The notes: generated by a model not told the origin, from the letters alone. A stretch of 17,030 nucleotides of DNA from Prevotellaceae bacterium (GCA_030523505.1 JAUNIK010000013.1:1-17030), one strand, 5' to 3'; positions 7,263-16,419 are shown, counted from the stretch's first letter. A program made the numbers and translations.

Positions 7263-8561
7263 TTAAACCTTACTTGGGGCTGTTTCAACGACCTTTTTCT
7301 TTGCAGAACGACTGATGCTAAGAATGATGCCGATATACACACAATTGATGATTGTGGATGTACCACCCTTGCTTATCAACGGCAGTGGCTGACCTGTTAC
7401 AGGAACGATTCCCACTGCAACGCACATATTGAACAAGGCCTGCACAACGAGCATCAGCGCAAGTCCCATAGCAAGGAATGCAGGGAAATTGTTCTCACAG
7501 CGGTTGGCAATACGACCGGCACGGAACAACAGTACCACATAAAGGAAGGCCACAACGAAAGCACCGGCAAGTCCCAGTTCTTCGATAACTATCGCATAAA
7601 TAAAGTCAGAGAATGCCTGAGAGAGGAAATCACGCTGTTCTGAATTTCCTGGACCACAACCGATAATTCCCGATGTAGCGATAGCCACTTTCGAGAACAC
7701 GACCTGTGCGTCTTTGTCGAGATCCACATCCTCTGGAGCAACTTCCTCGTGGTCAAGGAACTTCATGATACGGGCTTTCCACGTATCAAAACGATGAAGG
7801 ACTCCTGTATTTGAGGTCACTCCATTAGCACCTTCTCCCATAACGATGGCATTTGCTTCATCTGTAGAGACGCCTTCAGATGTGACCTGAACGGCCGTCT
7901 CATTTTCTGCAGGAGGCGGTGTAGTCTGCGCATTGCCCAAAAGCATAACGAGGGCTATGACAAAGCCTATCAACACAGTTACTGCTCCCATTAGACCGCC
8001 CAACTGACGCAATGGAACACGGCCGATGAACATCATCATGAAGATAGTAGCACAGATAAGTGCCGCCGTCGAGAGATTCTCGACACCGATAAGCAATATG
8101 ATTGGGGCACAGGCTCCCATTATCCACCAGAATGCGCGTTTGTCGGCGCCTTCTGGCGTTTGGGTACTACTCAATATTTGCGCACACAAGAGCACTACCG
8201 TTCCCTTGGCTATCTCCGATGGCTGGAACTGTAAGCCAAAGAGGCTGAACCAGCGATGGGCGTCGTTCGTCGCACTACCCATTACAAGTACGAGGAATAG
8301 CAGCAAGAGCGAAATACCATACATGAACGGTGTCGCAATCTTGTAGTATTTGCACTTGATGTTCAAGGCGACAATCATGCAGAACAATCCGAAAAACAGC
8401 AGTCCGCTATGCTTGATGGCAGGCGACCAATAGTTGCCGCCCTTATATGACAATGATGAGGAAGAAGAGAATACTTCCAGCACACTGATGATGCAGAGGA
8501 AGAAGAACACCATCCACACCACCTTGTCACCCTTAAAGATATTTCCTAACGTTTTATTCAT
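7263..8561 (-). CDS. ftsW: Septal peptidoglycan glycosyltransferase FtsW (SEDS family)
   Basis: FtsW polymerises lipid II into glycan strands at the septum together with FtsI. The 432-residue polytopic protein has about ten hydrophobic segments. It carries the SEDS signatures FSLFGLQFQPSEIAKG (105-120), SQAFSDFIYAIVIEELG (314-330) and PVTGQPLPLISKGGTS (387-402). By alignment with HTDFIF of E. coli FtsW, Asp319 is the likely catalytic aspartate. The large loop before it is unusual: residues about 211-256 are rich in T, P, E and A. This stretch precedes the RFDTWKARIMKFLD block (257-270) that matches the normal start of the loop. RodA is the alternative, but the dcw location argues for FtsW. 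The gene lies 46 bp after murD. Confidence 0.95.
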   Translation of the reverse strand: MNKTLGNIFKGDKVVWMVFFFLCIISVLEVFSSSSSLSYKGGNYWSPAIKHSGLLFFGLFCMIVALNIKCKYYKIATPFMYGISLLLLFLVLVMGSATNDAHRWFSLFGLQFQPSEIAKGTVVLLCAQILSSTQTPEGADKRAFWWIMGACAPIILLIGVENLSTAALICATIFMMMFIGRVPLRQLGGLMGAVTVLIGFVIALVMLLGNAQTTPPPAENETAVQVTSEGVSTDEANAIVMGEGANGVTSNTGVLHRFDTWKARIMKFLDHEEVAPEDVDLDKDAQVVFSKVAIATSGIIGCGPGNSEQRDFLSQAFSDFIYAIVIEELGLAGAFVVAFLYVVLLFRAGRIANRCENNFPAFLAMGLALMLVVQALFNMCVAVGIVPVTGQPLPLISKGGTSTIINCVYIGIILSISRSAKKKVVETAPSKV

Positions 8562-8607
8562 CGCCTATATTACGATATTTCCTATCACCGATTTCTCTTG
8601 TTTCTAT

Positions 8608-9927
8608 TTACATGCTTCTTACCAACTCCTTGAACTGCTCACCTCGGTCCTCCATATTCTTGAATAGGTCGAAACTTGCACAGCAAGGGCTCAACAGAAC
8701 GACGTCACCCTCCTGGGCAATCTTCGCGCAAGCCTCAACGCAATCCTTCATCGAGTGGGTATCAGCGATTTCTACTCCGATGCCGTCGAAATTGTCATGT
8801 AGTTTCTTGTTGTCTGCACCAAGATATACCACACCACGACATTTTTCTTTCACCAGCGGAACAATCTGACTGTAGTCATTGCCTTTGTCCTTACCTCCAA
8901 CGATGAGCACTGTTGGTCGTGACATTGCGTCAAGGGCAACAAAACAGGCATCTACATTTGTCGCCTTTGAGTCGTTTATATAGCGTACTCCGTTCTTATC
9001 GGCAACAAATTCCAGACGATGCTCCACTCCTGGGAAGTTCTTCAGACATTCACGGATAAGTTCCTCATCAACTCCGGCTGCTTTCGTTGCATAATATGCA
9101 GCAAGTGCATTGCGTTTGTTGTGCTTGCCTGGAAGTGAGAATTCCAGTCCGAGTTTCTCGAAATCATCATCAGAGAATGGGCGGAGGGTTGGTTCACCCT
9201 TTACGGCTACCTTGGAAGAAGGTGTCGGAGCAGGAATCTCCTCTCCATTCTGGCGACGGGTGAGTTCCTTCTCAATATACTCGTCGCCTGTCCAATAGAT
9301 GAATTCATCTTTCTCTGTCTGGTTCTGTATGATACGCATCTTCGAGTCAACATAGTGCTGCATCTCAAAATCATAGCGGTCGAGATGATCTGGGGTGATA
9401 TTCATCAGCACTGCTACATCTGGGCGGAAGGCAAAGCAGTTGTCCAACTGGAACGAGCTGAGCTCTACCACATACCAATCTTTGTCTCCTTCTGCAATCT
9501 GCAGAGCAAGCGAGCGACCAATATTTCCACCGAGACCGACATTCTTCTTTGCCTGCTGCATGATATAGTGGATGAGGGTTGTGGTGGTTGTCTTGCCGTT
9601 ACTACCGGTGATGCAGATCGTCTTACCTTTGGTATAGCGAGAGCAGAACTCTATCTCTGATAGTATCGGAGTACCCTGTGCTATGAGTTTCTGTACCAAA
9701 GGGGCAGTATCAGGAATACCAGGGCTCTTCACGACTTCATCGGCTGAGAGTATCCTCTCTTCCGTATGATGTCCTTCCTCCCACTGAATGGAATGTTCAT
9801 TGAGACGGGTCTTGTACTTATCTTTTATCATGCCCATATCGGACACGAATACCTCGTAGCCTTCTTTCTGCGCGAGAATGGCTGTTCCTACTCCACTCTC
9901 TGCAGCTCCTAATATTGCCAACTTCAT
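8608..9927 (-). CDS. murD: UDP-MurNAc-L-alanine--D-glutamate ligase MurD
   Basis: MurD is the cytoplasmic ATP-dependent ligase adding D-glutamate to UDP-MurNAc-L-Ala. The 439-residue product begins with the Rossmann-like UDP-binding domain, LAILGAAESGVGTA (3-16), where the SG of GxxxSG is kept. VKSPGIP (66-72) follows. The ATPase domain has the P-loop TGSNGKTTTT (107-116), ELSSFQLD (155-162) and NITPDHLDRY (176-185). The C-terminal part has GVEHRLEFV and YINDSKATN, the MurD-type substrate motif, and LIVGGKDKGNDY. The SPGIP and NDSKATN motifs distinguish it from the other Mur ligases. Length is typical. It sits between mraY (38-bp gap) and ftsW (46-bp gap). Confidence 0.97.
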   Translation of the reverse strand: MKLAILGAAESGVGTAILAQKEGYEVFVSDMGMIKDKYKTRLNEHSIQWEEGHHTEERILSADEVVKSPGIPDTAPLVQKLIAQGTPILSEIEFCSRYTKGKTICITGSNGKTTTTTLIHYIMQQAKKNVGLGGNIGRSLALQIAEGDKDWYVVELSSFQLDNCFAFRPDVAVLMNITPDHLDRYDFEMQHYVDSKMRIIQNQTEKDEFIYWTGDEYIEKELTRRQNGEEIPAPTPSSKVAVKGEPTLRPFSDDDFEKLGLEFSLPGKHNKRNALAAYYATKAAGVDEELIRECLKNFPGVEHRLEFVADKNGVRYINDSKATNVDACFVALDAMSRPTVLIVGGKDKGNDYSQIVPLVKEKCRGVVYLGADNKKLHDNFDGIGVEIADTHSMKDCVEACAKIAQEGDVVLLSPCCASFDLFKNMEDRGEQFKELVRSM

Positions 9928-9943
9928 CTTATGTATATCTTTG

Positions 9944-9956
9944 TCGCGTTACGCGA
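9944..9956. repeat. Short GC-rich inverted repeat in mraY-murD gap
   Basis: TCGCG (9944-9948), TTA, CGCGA (9952-9956): a perfect 5-bp stem with a 3-nt loop, 9 bp past the mraY stop and ahead of the murD start. No T-run follows it on the minus strand before murD. It may be a small mRNA hairpin; function unknown. Confidence 0.4.
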
Positions 9957-9965
9957 ACGTTTTTA

Positions 9966-11234
9966 TTATCTTATCTTCAATGTAATAATTGTCAATGCAG
10001 CAAGGATGATTGTGGTAATCCAGAATCGGATTGTAATCTTCGACTCATGGAATACGCGCCCTGAACCTCTGAGCAGGTATTTGCAATCAGGGTCGAGCTG
10101 CGAGTTCTGAGTACGGAAACTGTCATGGATTGGTGTTCTGCGGAAGATGCGCTGCTTTACTCCACGACGCTTTCCCAACTTGAAATAGTACACCTGCATC
10201 ATAACACTGAGACTTTCCACGAAGAACACTCCACAAAGTATCGGGAGCATCAGTTCCTTATGCAACACGATTGCTGCAACACCGATGATACCACCAATGG
10301 TGAGCGAACCGGTATCGCCCATGAACACCTGTGCTGGATAGGCGTTATACCAGAGGAATCCTACCAATGCTCCGATGAATGCACACAGGAATACCACCAG
10401 TTCCTCACTGCCCGGGATGAAAATGATGTTGAGGTATGAGGCAAACTCCACATGCGAACTGACATAGGCAAGGATGCCTAACGCCACACCTATTATTGCT
10501 GAGTTTCCGGCACACATACCGTCCATACCGTCGTTCAGGTTTGCTCCGTTGCTGACGGCTGTCACAACGAAGATTGTCATGATGACGAACAGTATCCATC
10601 CAGCGGCTGTCTTGTACTTTCCGCAGAAGCCCATGATATCCGAATAGTCGAGGTTATGACTCTTATGGAATGGGATTGTTGTCTTGAGCGACTTCTCTGC
10701 CTTACTCTGGTGTACAACCTCTATCTGGTGAGATTTATTCTCAACAGGGAGGTTGTTGTTCTGCTTCACATCTGGTGAGAGCCAAAGGGTGAGACCAACA
10801 ATGAAACCGATACTGATCTGTCCAACAATCTTATATCTGCCTTTGAGACCGTCCTTATTCTTTCGGAAAATCTTGATGAAGTCGTCCATGCCTCCGAGGA
10901 AACCGAGCCACACTGTGGTGACAATCATCAGCAACAGATAGATGTTGCGAAGACGACCGAGCAGTATTACCGGCACAAGGATGGCAACAATGATTATTAT
11001 TCCTCCCATTGAAGGCACACCGACTTTGCTGGTGCCGAACGGGTCGATGCTCACATCACGAGCGGTCTCTGTTATCTGCTTCTTCTTGAGGTACTTGATG
11101 AACTTCTCACCAAACCACATAGAGATAAGCAATGACAGAATCAGTGCGAGGAGAGAGCGGAACGAGATGTAGCCCCACATATGAGAACCACTGATGCCGA
11201 ACTGCTCAAGGAATCTAAAGAGATAGTATAGCAT
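9966..11234 (-). CDS. mraY: Phospho-N-acetylmuramoyl-pentapeptide transferase MraY
   Basis: MraY is the inner-membrane enzyme that joins phospho-MurNAc-pentapeptide to undecaprenyl phosphate, making lipid I. The 422-residue protein is polytopic and keeps the key acidic motifs. These are GGMDDFIKI with Asp117/Asp118, NLNDGMDGM (232-240) with Asp235, and YPAQVFMGDTGSL (299-311) with Asp307. The C-terminal loop, normally containing PxHHHFE, reads RRTPIHDSFRTQ (365-376). Only the first histidine of the HHH motif is kept. About 20 extra residues (377-396) follow before HESKITIRFWI. A second extra polar segment lies at about 155-200, between two hydrophobic helices. At 422 residues it is longer than the roughly 360 of E. 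coli MraY. It lies 37 bp after murE. Identity is firm; the motif change is discussed as a finding. Confidence 0.96.
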   Translation of the reverse strand: MLYYLFRFLEQFGISGSHMWGYISFRSLLALILSLLISMWFGEKFIKYLKKKQITETARDVSIDPFGTSKVGVPSMGGIIIIVAILVPVILLGRLRNIYLLLMIVTTVWLGFLGGMDDFIKIFRKNKDGLKGRYKIVGQISIGFIVGLTLWLSPDVKQNNNLPVENKSHQIEVVHQSKAEKSLKTTIPFHKSHNLDYSDIMGFCGKYKTAAGWILFVIMTIFVVTAVSNGANLNDGMDGMCAGNSAIIGVALGILAYVSSHVEFASYLNIIFIPGSEELVVFLCAFIGALVGFLWYNAYPAQVFMGDTGSLTIGGIIGVAAIVLHKELMLPILCGVFFVESLSVMMQVYYFKLGKRRGVKQRIFRRTPIHDSFRTQNSQLDPDCKYLLRGSGRVFHESKITIRFWITTIILAALTIITLKIR

Positions 11235-11271
11235 ATCTTAATATCCGATGGTTAGATGTAAATTATCCAAA

Positions 11272-12723
11272 TTAAATGCCGAAGGCAGCTCGAACTTCTT
11301 CCCTATCGTCGAAATGATGCTTCACATCGCCGATGATCTGATAGTCCTCGTGCCCCTTTCCTGCAATGAGGATCACATCACCCTTCTGGGCAATAGTAAC
11401 AGCTGTGCGGATAGCCTGACGACGGTCGGTGATTCTGAGCACCTGGCGCTTCTGCTCTGTTGTCAGACCGGCTTCCATATCATCGAGTATCAACTCCGGA
11501 TCTTCCTTGCGTGGATTGTCGGATGTGAGTATTACCTTATCGCTTGCCTTCACGGCTTCCTGTGCCATGATAGGGCGTTTTCCTGCGTCACGGTTACCGC
11601 CACAACCACAGATAGTAATGAGCTGGCCCTTGCCATTCATCACATCGCGCAGTGCCTGAATGACATTGACGATGGCATCTGGTGTGTGGGCATAGTCAAC
11701 AACGGCTGTAACACCTTCACTGCTGCGGATTGGTTCCAAGCGACCACTGACGCTCTTGAGTGTACTCAATACAACGAGTACATCCTCTGGCTGCTTGCCG
11801 AGCATCACTGCGGCACCATATACTGCAAGAAGGTTGCTCACATTGAAGCGTCCAATGAACTGCACGCCCACCTCGCGACCGTCAATCTCAAGATACATTC
11901 CTTCGAAATGGCACTCAAGGATTCGTGCCTTCAAGTCTGCCATGGAACGGGTGCTGTAGGTGAGAACCTTTGCCTTACAGTTCTGCACCATCACAAGTCC
12001 ATTCTTGTCGTCGGCATTGGTGATGGCGAAAGCGTCTTTGCCGAGGTTGTCGAAGAACATCTTCTTGGCATCGCGATAGTTCTCGAAGGTCTTGTGATAG
12101 TCGAGATGATCGCGTGTAAGGTTAGTGAAGAGACCTCCCTGATATTTCAGTCCACCGATACGGTGCTGCTGGATGGCGTGCGACGAGCATTCCATAAAGG
12201 CATATTCGCATCCGGCTTCCACCATACGCGCAAGGAGCATGTTCAGTTCAATAGCATCCGGGGTGGTGTGGTCTGTAGGGATTGCCTCATCCTCAATGTA
12301 GTTGCATACTGTCGAGAGCAGACCGCACTTATGACCGAACTTACGGAACATATTATATAATAAGGTGGCGATGGTTGTCTTGCCGTTTGTTCCGGTTACG
12401 CCCACCAACTTCAACTTCTCTGAAGGATTTCCGTAGAATGTTGTTGCAACTGGTCCGACAGATTCCTCTGTCGAAGTCACCTTGATATATGTGACTCCTT
12501 CCACTGTCTCTGCTGGCATTTCTTCAAGCAACACGGCTACTGCTCCAAGTTCTATTGCCTTAGGGATGAACTCATGACCGTCAACCTGTGTTCCCTTCAT
12601 AGCCACGAAGAGATGACCGTTTCCTATTCGGCGCGAGTCGATGTTCACGCCTGCAATCTCCTTATCTACAGAGCCTACGATTTCAAGGGTCTTGATACCC
12701 TTAACCAATTCACTTAGTTTCAT
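11272..12723 (-). CDS. murE: UDP-MurNAc-L-Ala-D-Glu--meso-diaminopimelate ligase MurE
   Basis: MurE adds the third stem-peptide residue. I chose the ATG at 12723 (MKLSELVKG, 483 residues). The frame stays open to a TTG at 12735, which would add only four residues. Counting from the ATG, the motifs are [18 protein letters not shown] (27-44, UDP binding), the P-loop [10 protein letters not shown] (108-117), [10 protein letters not shown] (152-161) and [12 protein letters not shown] (177-188). [11 protein letters not shown] (200-210) and DYAHTPDA (343-350) follow. DNPRKEDP (402-409) is the DNPR signature associated with meso-diaminopimelate rather than lysine, consistent with a Gram-negative wall. 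Length is normal. It follows ftsI by 23 bp. Confidence 0.97.
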   Translation of the reverse strand: MKLSELVKGIKTLEIVGSVDKEIAGVNIDSRRIGNGHLFVAMKGTQVDGHEFIPKAIELGAVAVLLEEMPAETVEGVTYIKVTSTEESVGPVATTFYGNPSEKLKLVGVTGTNGKTTIATLLYNMFRKFGHKCGLLSTVCNYIEDEAIPTDHTTPDAIELNMLLARMVEAGCEYAFMECSSHAIQQHRIGGLKYQGGLFTNLTRDHLDYHKTFENYRDAKKMFFDNLGKDAFAITNADDKNGLVMVQNCKAKVLTYSTRSMADLKARILECHFEGMYLEIDGREVGVQFIGRFNVSNLLAVYGAAVMLGKQPEDVLVVLSTLKSVSGRLEPIRSSEGVTAVVDYAHTPDAIVNVIQALRDVMNGKGQLITICGCGGNRDAGKRPIMAQEAVKASDKVILTSDNPRKEDPELILDDMEAGLTTEQKRQVLRITDRRQAIRTAVTIAQKGDVILIAGKGHEDYQIIGDVKHHFDDREEVRAAFGI

Positions 12724-12746
12724 AGAGTTTGTCAATTTAATGCGTA

Positions 12747-14948
12747 CTATGATATTTCGAGTTCAATATGGCATATCGTGCCTTTTTTGAATACTGTTCC
12801 AGGGGCAATGCTCTGCTTCACCACTTTTCCGCGACCGGTGAGTCGCACCTTCAATCCGCGGCTTTCAAGCAGATACACTGCATCACGAGCGCCCATTCCT
12901 GTGACGTCAGGCACCTGAGTCTTGCCGAACTGCTTCTCGCGACTTATCTTGATACTGTTCTTTTCTTTCTTGCATGTGCCCCAGATAGGATTGCCCGATG
13001 CATACGAACCGTCCCAGTCTGGGCGTGATGAGAATCCGAGACTCTTCAGCACATAATCGGCAGCGAGAACATTTCCGCGAAGCACCTCTGGTACTGGTTC
13101 TGATTCTTCACGCTTCGACTTGTTGACATTCTGGGCGATGCGCTTTGCCATAACACCTTCGGCAATATTATGGAACACTACTCCACTCATACCGCCACCT
13201 GATGCTGGCAAGCCCCACTTCTTGATACATACGATACATGAGTACTCCGGATCTTTACCCTCGAAACCGAAATAGCCGGCAAAACTGAGCCAATAGCCGG
13301 TAGGACCGCTCTTGTATCCGGCTTTACCGCGTGACACCTGAGCTGTTCCGGTCTTTCCCGACACAGCGAACTTCTTGCTGCCTGCCTTCTTTCCCAATCC
13401 TTGGGAAACGACATGACGCAGCACTGTCTGCATTGTCTCAATGGTCTCTGGATGCTTTGTTATCTGTTCCTTGATGACCTCCGTAGGGAATTCCTGTATC
13501 ACCACTCCGTCTTTCTTCACTGCCTTCACGAAACGAGGGCGTACCATCTTTCCGTTATTGGCAATGGCATTGTAGAAGGTGAGGGTGTTGATTGGTGCAA
13601 TCTGTGTACCATAACCAATACTCATCCATGGCAACTGTGTCTTGTCTTCCACACCGCCCTTCGGGTTACGCTTCGGTGTTGGCACTCGTGGATGCTTGTA
13701 ACCGATAAGCGGCAACTTAAGATCTTCGAGTATTCCGATACGGTGAAGGCCGGCGATATAATCCTCCGGACGTGCGGCATAGTTCTTGTCAATGACATAG
13801 CTGACACCGATATTCGAACTGACCTCGAGCGAACGGGCTACATTGATGTCGCCGTAACCTCCCTGGGTTGCCCAGTTATGGTCTTTCATCAGTCGGCTGT
13901 GCATCTCCATGACACCACCGCCGGTGTGGATGATATCCGCTGTATCACATTTTCCTTCATCGAGGGCGAGGAGAATTGATGCTGGTTTGAACACCGAACC
14001 AGGCTCGCAGGTATAGCTGATGGCATTGTTGATACTCTCATAGTATTCGCCATCCTCGCCTTTTGTCATGTTGACGATGGCTTTCACATCACCGGTCTTT
14101 ACCTCCATGAGGATTGCCACACCCATCTCACCATTCACCTCCGGCAGTTTCAGCTCGTCAATGAGGGCTCTTTCTGCCAGGTCCTGCATCTCCACATCGA
14201 TAGTAGTGACGATATCTGCACCGTTGATGGCAGGCATATCCACGATAGAAAGGTACTTGTTGCGCACCTTACGACGATGCATCATGCCCGACTGTCCACG
14301 GAGGAGTGAGTCGTAGGAGAGTTCGATACCACAACTGGCTGAGTCTTTCTGACCGTACATCATACCGATAGTGCGGGCCGCACTCGAACCGTTAGGGCGT
14401 ACTCGGGCGTTATATTTCTCGGTATAGAAACCGCCTTTGTAAGCCGAAAGGCGGAAGATTGGTAGTTCCTTGACTTGCGACATCACCGAATAGCTGACAC
14501 GCTTGTTCCAAATCTTGCAGCGTCGGGTGCGACCTTCATGACCGTCGTCATACATCTTCGGAGTGTCCTTGCCGGCACGAAGGATTGTGCGGAACTCATC
14601 GGCACTGCGCTCCGGGAAGATACGATGCAAGCCGTTCACAATGGAGTCTTCCTTCTCTGCCCACAAGGTGTCGGTTCCTGTTGCGTGCATTGTCTCGAAA
14701 TCAACAAACAGGATGAACTGTGGGAGTGAAGAGGAGAGCAGATCATTGTTGGCACTGAGGATATCGCCTCGTGTTGGATTAATAGGCACACTATCACGCT
14801 TCACTCGATCTGCCACCTGCTGCCAGTAGTCGCGCTTCACCGTCATGATAACACCTGCCTTAACGACCACAGCAATAGCTACCAACGCCATGATGATGAC
14901 GAAGAAACTATAGCGAGGCATTACTTTTTCGTTTTCAAACTTACTCAT
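12747..14948 (-). CDS. ftsI: Septal peptidoglycan transpeptidase FtsI (PBP3-type) with C-terminal PASTA domain
   Basis: FtsI cross-links peptide stems at the septum, working with FtsW. The 733-residue class B penicillin-binding protein has a short cytoplasmic N-terminus and one membrane anchor (about 13-35). The N-terminal pedestal domain includes [17 protein letters not shown] (58-74). The transpeptidase domain follows, with Ser318 in SVFK (318-321), SSN (377-379) and KTGT (532-535), so the active site is complete. Residues about 675-733 ([23 protein letters not shown]..., ending in a beta-strand-rich stretch) form a single PASTA domain. E. coli FtsI (588 residues) lacks this domain. The gene overlaps the ftsL-like gene by 4 bp (ATGA). 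It could also be called penicillin-binding protein 2/3; the dcw position supports ftsI. Confidence 0.96.
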   Translation of the reverse strand: MSKFENEKVMPRYSFFVIIMALVAIAVVVKAGVIMTVKRDYWQQVADRVKRDSVPINPTRGDILSANNDLLSSSLPQFILFVDFETMHATGTDTLWAEKEDSIVNGLHRIFPERSADEFRTILRAGKDTPKMYDDGHEGRTRRCKIWNKRVSYSVMSQVKELPIFRLSAYKGGFYTEKYNARVRPNGSSAARTIGMMYGQKDSASCGIELSYDSLLRGQSGMMHRRKVRNKYLSIVDMPAINGADIVTTIDVEMQDLAERALIDELKLPEVNGEMGVAILMEVKTGDVKAIVNMTKGEDGEYYESINNAISYTCEPGSVFKPASILLALDEGKCDTADIIHTGGGVMEMHSRLMKDHNWATQGGYGDINVARSLEVSSNIGVSYVIDKNYAARPEDYIAGLHRIGILEDLKLPLIGYKHPRVPTPKRNPKGGVEDKTQLPWMSIGYGTQIAPINTLTFYNAIANNGKMVRPRFVKAVKKDGVVIQEFPTEVIKEQITKHPETIETMQTVLRHVVSQGLGKKAGSKKFAVSGKTGTAQVSRGKAGYKSGPTGYWLSFAGYFGFEGKDPEYSCIVCIKKWGLPASGGGMSGVVFHNIAEGVMAKRIAQNVNKSKREESEPVPEVLRGNVLAADYVLKSLGFSSRPDWDGSYASGNPIWGTCKKEKNSIKISREKQFGKTQVPDVTGMGARDAVYLLESRGLKVRLTGRGKVVKQSIAPGTVFKKGTICHIELEIS

Positions 14949-15463
14949 TTCTCTGGGACTATTATCATGAATGGTGGTGTATCGGATATCTGCAGAAGGC
15001 TGTCGTTGTTGGCCTTGAGTTTTTCGAGAATCTTACTCTGGCGCGACTGTTCGGTGAGATCGCTATGCGAGGACAGCGCCCTGAACTTGGCGTCTTCCAA
15101 AGTTACTGACATCTTGTCAATCTCGACCATGTACTTCTGGTAACTGTATCGCTGGGCAATATAAGCCATGAAGAACGAGGTGATGAGAAGGATGAGCCAT
15201 ATCTGTCGGCGAACAATCTCAGCCATGAGGAAATCGCCGAAGAGTATCTTACGCAAAGAGAGATTATTGCGGGATACTGGAGCATCATCCTCGCTGACAT
15301 TCTCTCTGATAAGCTGCTGCAACGAAGGTTGTTCTTGCTCAGGAGCACCAGCTGGTTCTGCCTCAGGTTCAGCCACGGCTTCTACCTGCACAGCCACCTC
15401 TTCTGGCTCGCCAGTGCTGACGGTCAGCTTCGGTTCGTTGGTTTTCTTATCTTCTTCCTTCAT
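14945..15463 (-). CDS. FtsL-like cell division protein (divergent)
   Basis: This 172-residue protein is assigned by position and topology. It lies between rsmH and ftsI, where ftsL is found in most dcw clusters, and has the FtsL layout. A cytoplasmic N-terminus is followed by one hydrophobic segment (about 87-104, QIWLILLITSFFMAYIAQ) and a likely coiled coil (about 109-155). The short tail is [13 protein letters not shown]. FtsL normally forms a coiled-coil complex with FtsB and FtsQ that activates FtsWI. The N-terminal 65 residues are an unusual acidic, E/A/P/V-rich low-complexity extension, probably disordered. Residues 66-82 (NNLSLRKILFGDFLMAE) look more conserved. It overlaps both neighbours by 4 bp (ATGA), implying translational coupling. 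Primary-sequence similarity to E. coli FtsL is not evident by eye. Confidence 0.82.
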   Translation of the reverse strand: MKEEDKKTNEPKLTVSTGEPEEVAVQVEAVAEPEAEPAGAPEQEQPSLQQLIRENVSEDDAPVSRNNLSLRKILFGDFLMAEIVRRQIWLILLITSFFMAYIAQRYSYQKYMVEIDKMSVTLEDAKFRALSSHSDLTEQSRQSKILEKLKANNDSLLQISDTPPFMIIVPEK

Positions 15464-16380
15464 CGCTTTTCTGCTATTCTTAACTTTGCACTACGGCTTC
15501 TTGGATTCTGCTCCTGCTCCTCAGCCGATGGCACTATTACCTTATTATTAATTAACACGTATGGGGTTTCAATCCTTCCGAAGAAGTCTTGGTTCACCTT
15601 TCCCTCGATATTGCCTGTCTTCATCACATTCTTCACCATTCGGTCTTCCAGCGAGTGGTATGTGATTACCGACAGTCTGCCACCAGGGCGAAGCAGTTGG
15701 GTGCATCCCAAGAGCATCTCGCGCAAGGCGTCCATCTCGTGGTTCACCTCAATGCGCAACGCCTGGAAGAGTTTCGCCATGTCTTTCTTCTCGCGTTCTC
15801 TCTTGAAGAGTGGTTCAACGGCAGAGATGAAATCCTGCGTAGTGAGAATCTTCTGTTGCTGGCGAGCCTTGACAAGAAGCGAGGCTATCTTGCGGGCTTG
15901 TTTCAGTTCACCATATAGATAGAAGATGTCGGCCAACTGTTCCTCAGAGTATTCGTTGACGATATCAGCTGCCGTCTTACCGGCTCGTTTGTTCATTCGC
16001 ATGTCGAGAGGTGAATCGAAACGGAAGGAGAATCCGCGTGTCTCATCATCGAAATGATGCGAGGAAACTCCCAAGTCGGCAAGCAGTCCGTCAATTTGCT
16101 CCACTCCGTAATAGCGCATCCAGTTTTTCAGGTAGCGGAAATTGGAACGGACAAAAGTGAAACAGTCGTGAGGGCGTATATTTTCCTCTGCATCCGGATC
16201 CTGATCGAAACTGTAGAGATGACCACCGCCTGCCTCAACGATACGACGGAGTATCTCACGCGAGTGTCCTCCACCTCCGAAGGTGACATCAATATAGATA
16301 CCCCCCTTGCGAATGTCGAGTCCATCGATGCTCTCGTTCAACAGCACCGGCACATGATATGTCTCTGCAGTTTTTACCAT
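15460..16380 (-). CDS. rsmH: 16S rRNA (cytosine(1402)-N(4))-methyltransferase RsmH (MraW)
   Basis: RsmH uses S-adenosylmethionine to N4-methylate C1402 in the decoding centre of 16S rRNA. The 306-residue product begins with the typical HVPVLLNESIDGL. The SAM-binding block is YIDVTFGGGGHSREIL (29-44), followed by FDQDPDAE (74-81). GLLADLGVSSHHFDDETRGFSFRFDSPLDMRMN (98-130) is the RsmH hallmark. LRPGGRLSVITYHSLEDRMVK lies at about 240-260. The end (NPRSRSAKLRIAEKR) is the conserved basic tail. Length matches the family. It starts 39 bp after mraZ, and its TGA overlaps the next gene's ATG. Confidence 0.97.
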   Translation of the reverse strand: MVKTAETYHVPVLLNESIDGLDIRKGGIYIDVTFGGGGHSREILRRIVEAGGGHLYSFDQDPDAEENIRPHDCFTFVRSNFRYLKNWMRYYGVEQIDGLLADLGVSSHHFDDETRGFSFRFDSPLDMRMNKRAGKTAADIVNEYSEEQLADIFYLYGELKQARKIASLLVKARQQQKILTTQDFISAVEPLFKREREKKDMAKLFQALRIEVNHEMDALREMLLGCTQLLRPGGRLSVITYHSLEDRMVKNVMKTGNIEGKVNQDFFGRIETPYVLINNKVIVPSAEEQEQNPRSRSAKLRIAEKR

Positions 16381-16419
16381 CTCCTTATATTCTGTTACCT
16401 ATTTACTATTCCTGTTTAT

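Noticed and set aside
9936..9943. TATCTTTG on the plus strand in the mraY-murD gap
   Set aside because: It points antisense to mraY, with no gene on that strand. Probably a chance match.
11248..12360. A 370-codon open frame on the plus strand opposite murE
   Set aside because: It is antisense to a fully intact, motif-complete MurE. Its predicted protein is Cys/His-rich with no recognisable domain, as expected of a shadow frame.
12724..12735. TTG start for murE, four codons upstream of the ATG
   Set aside because: The ATG at 12723 gives the usual MurE N-terminus, and the TTG adds no conserved residues.
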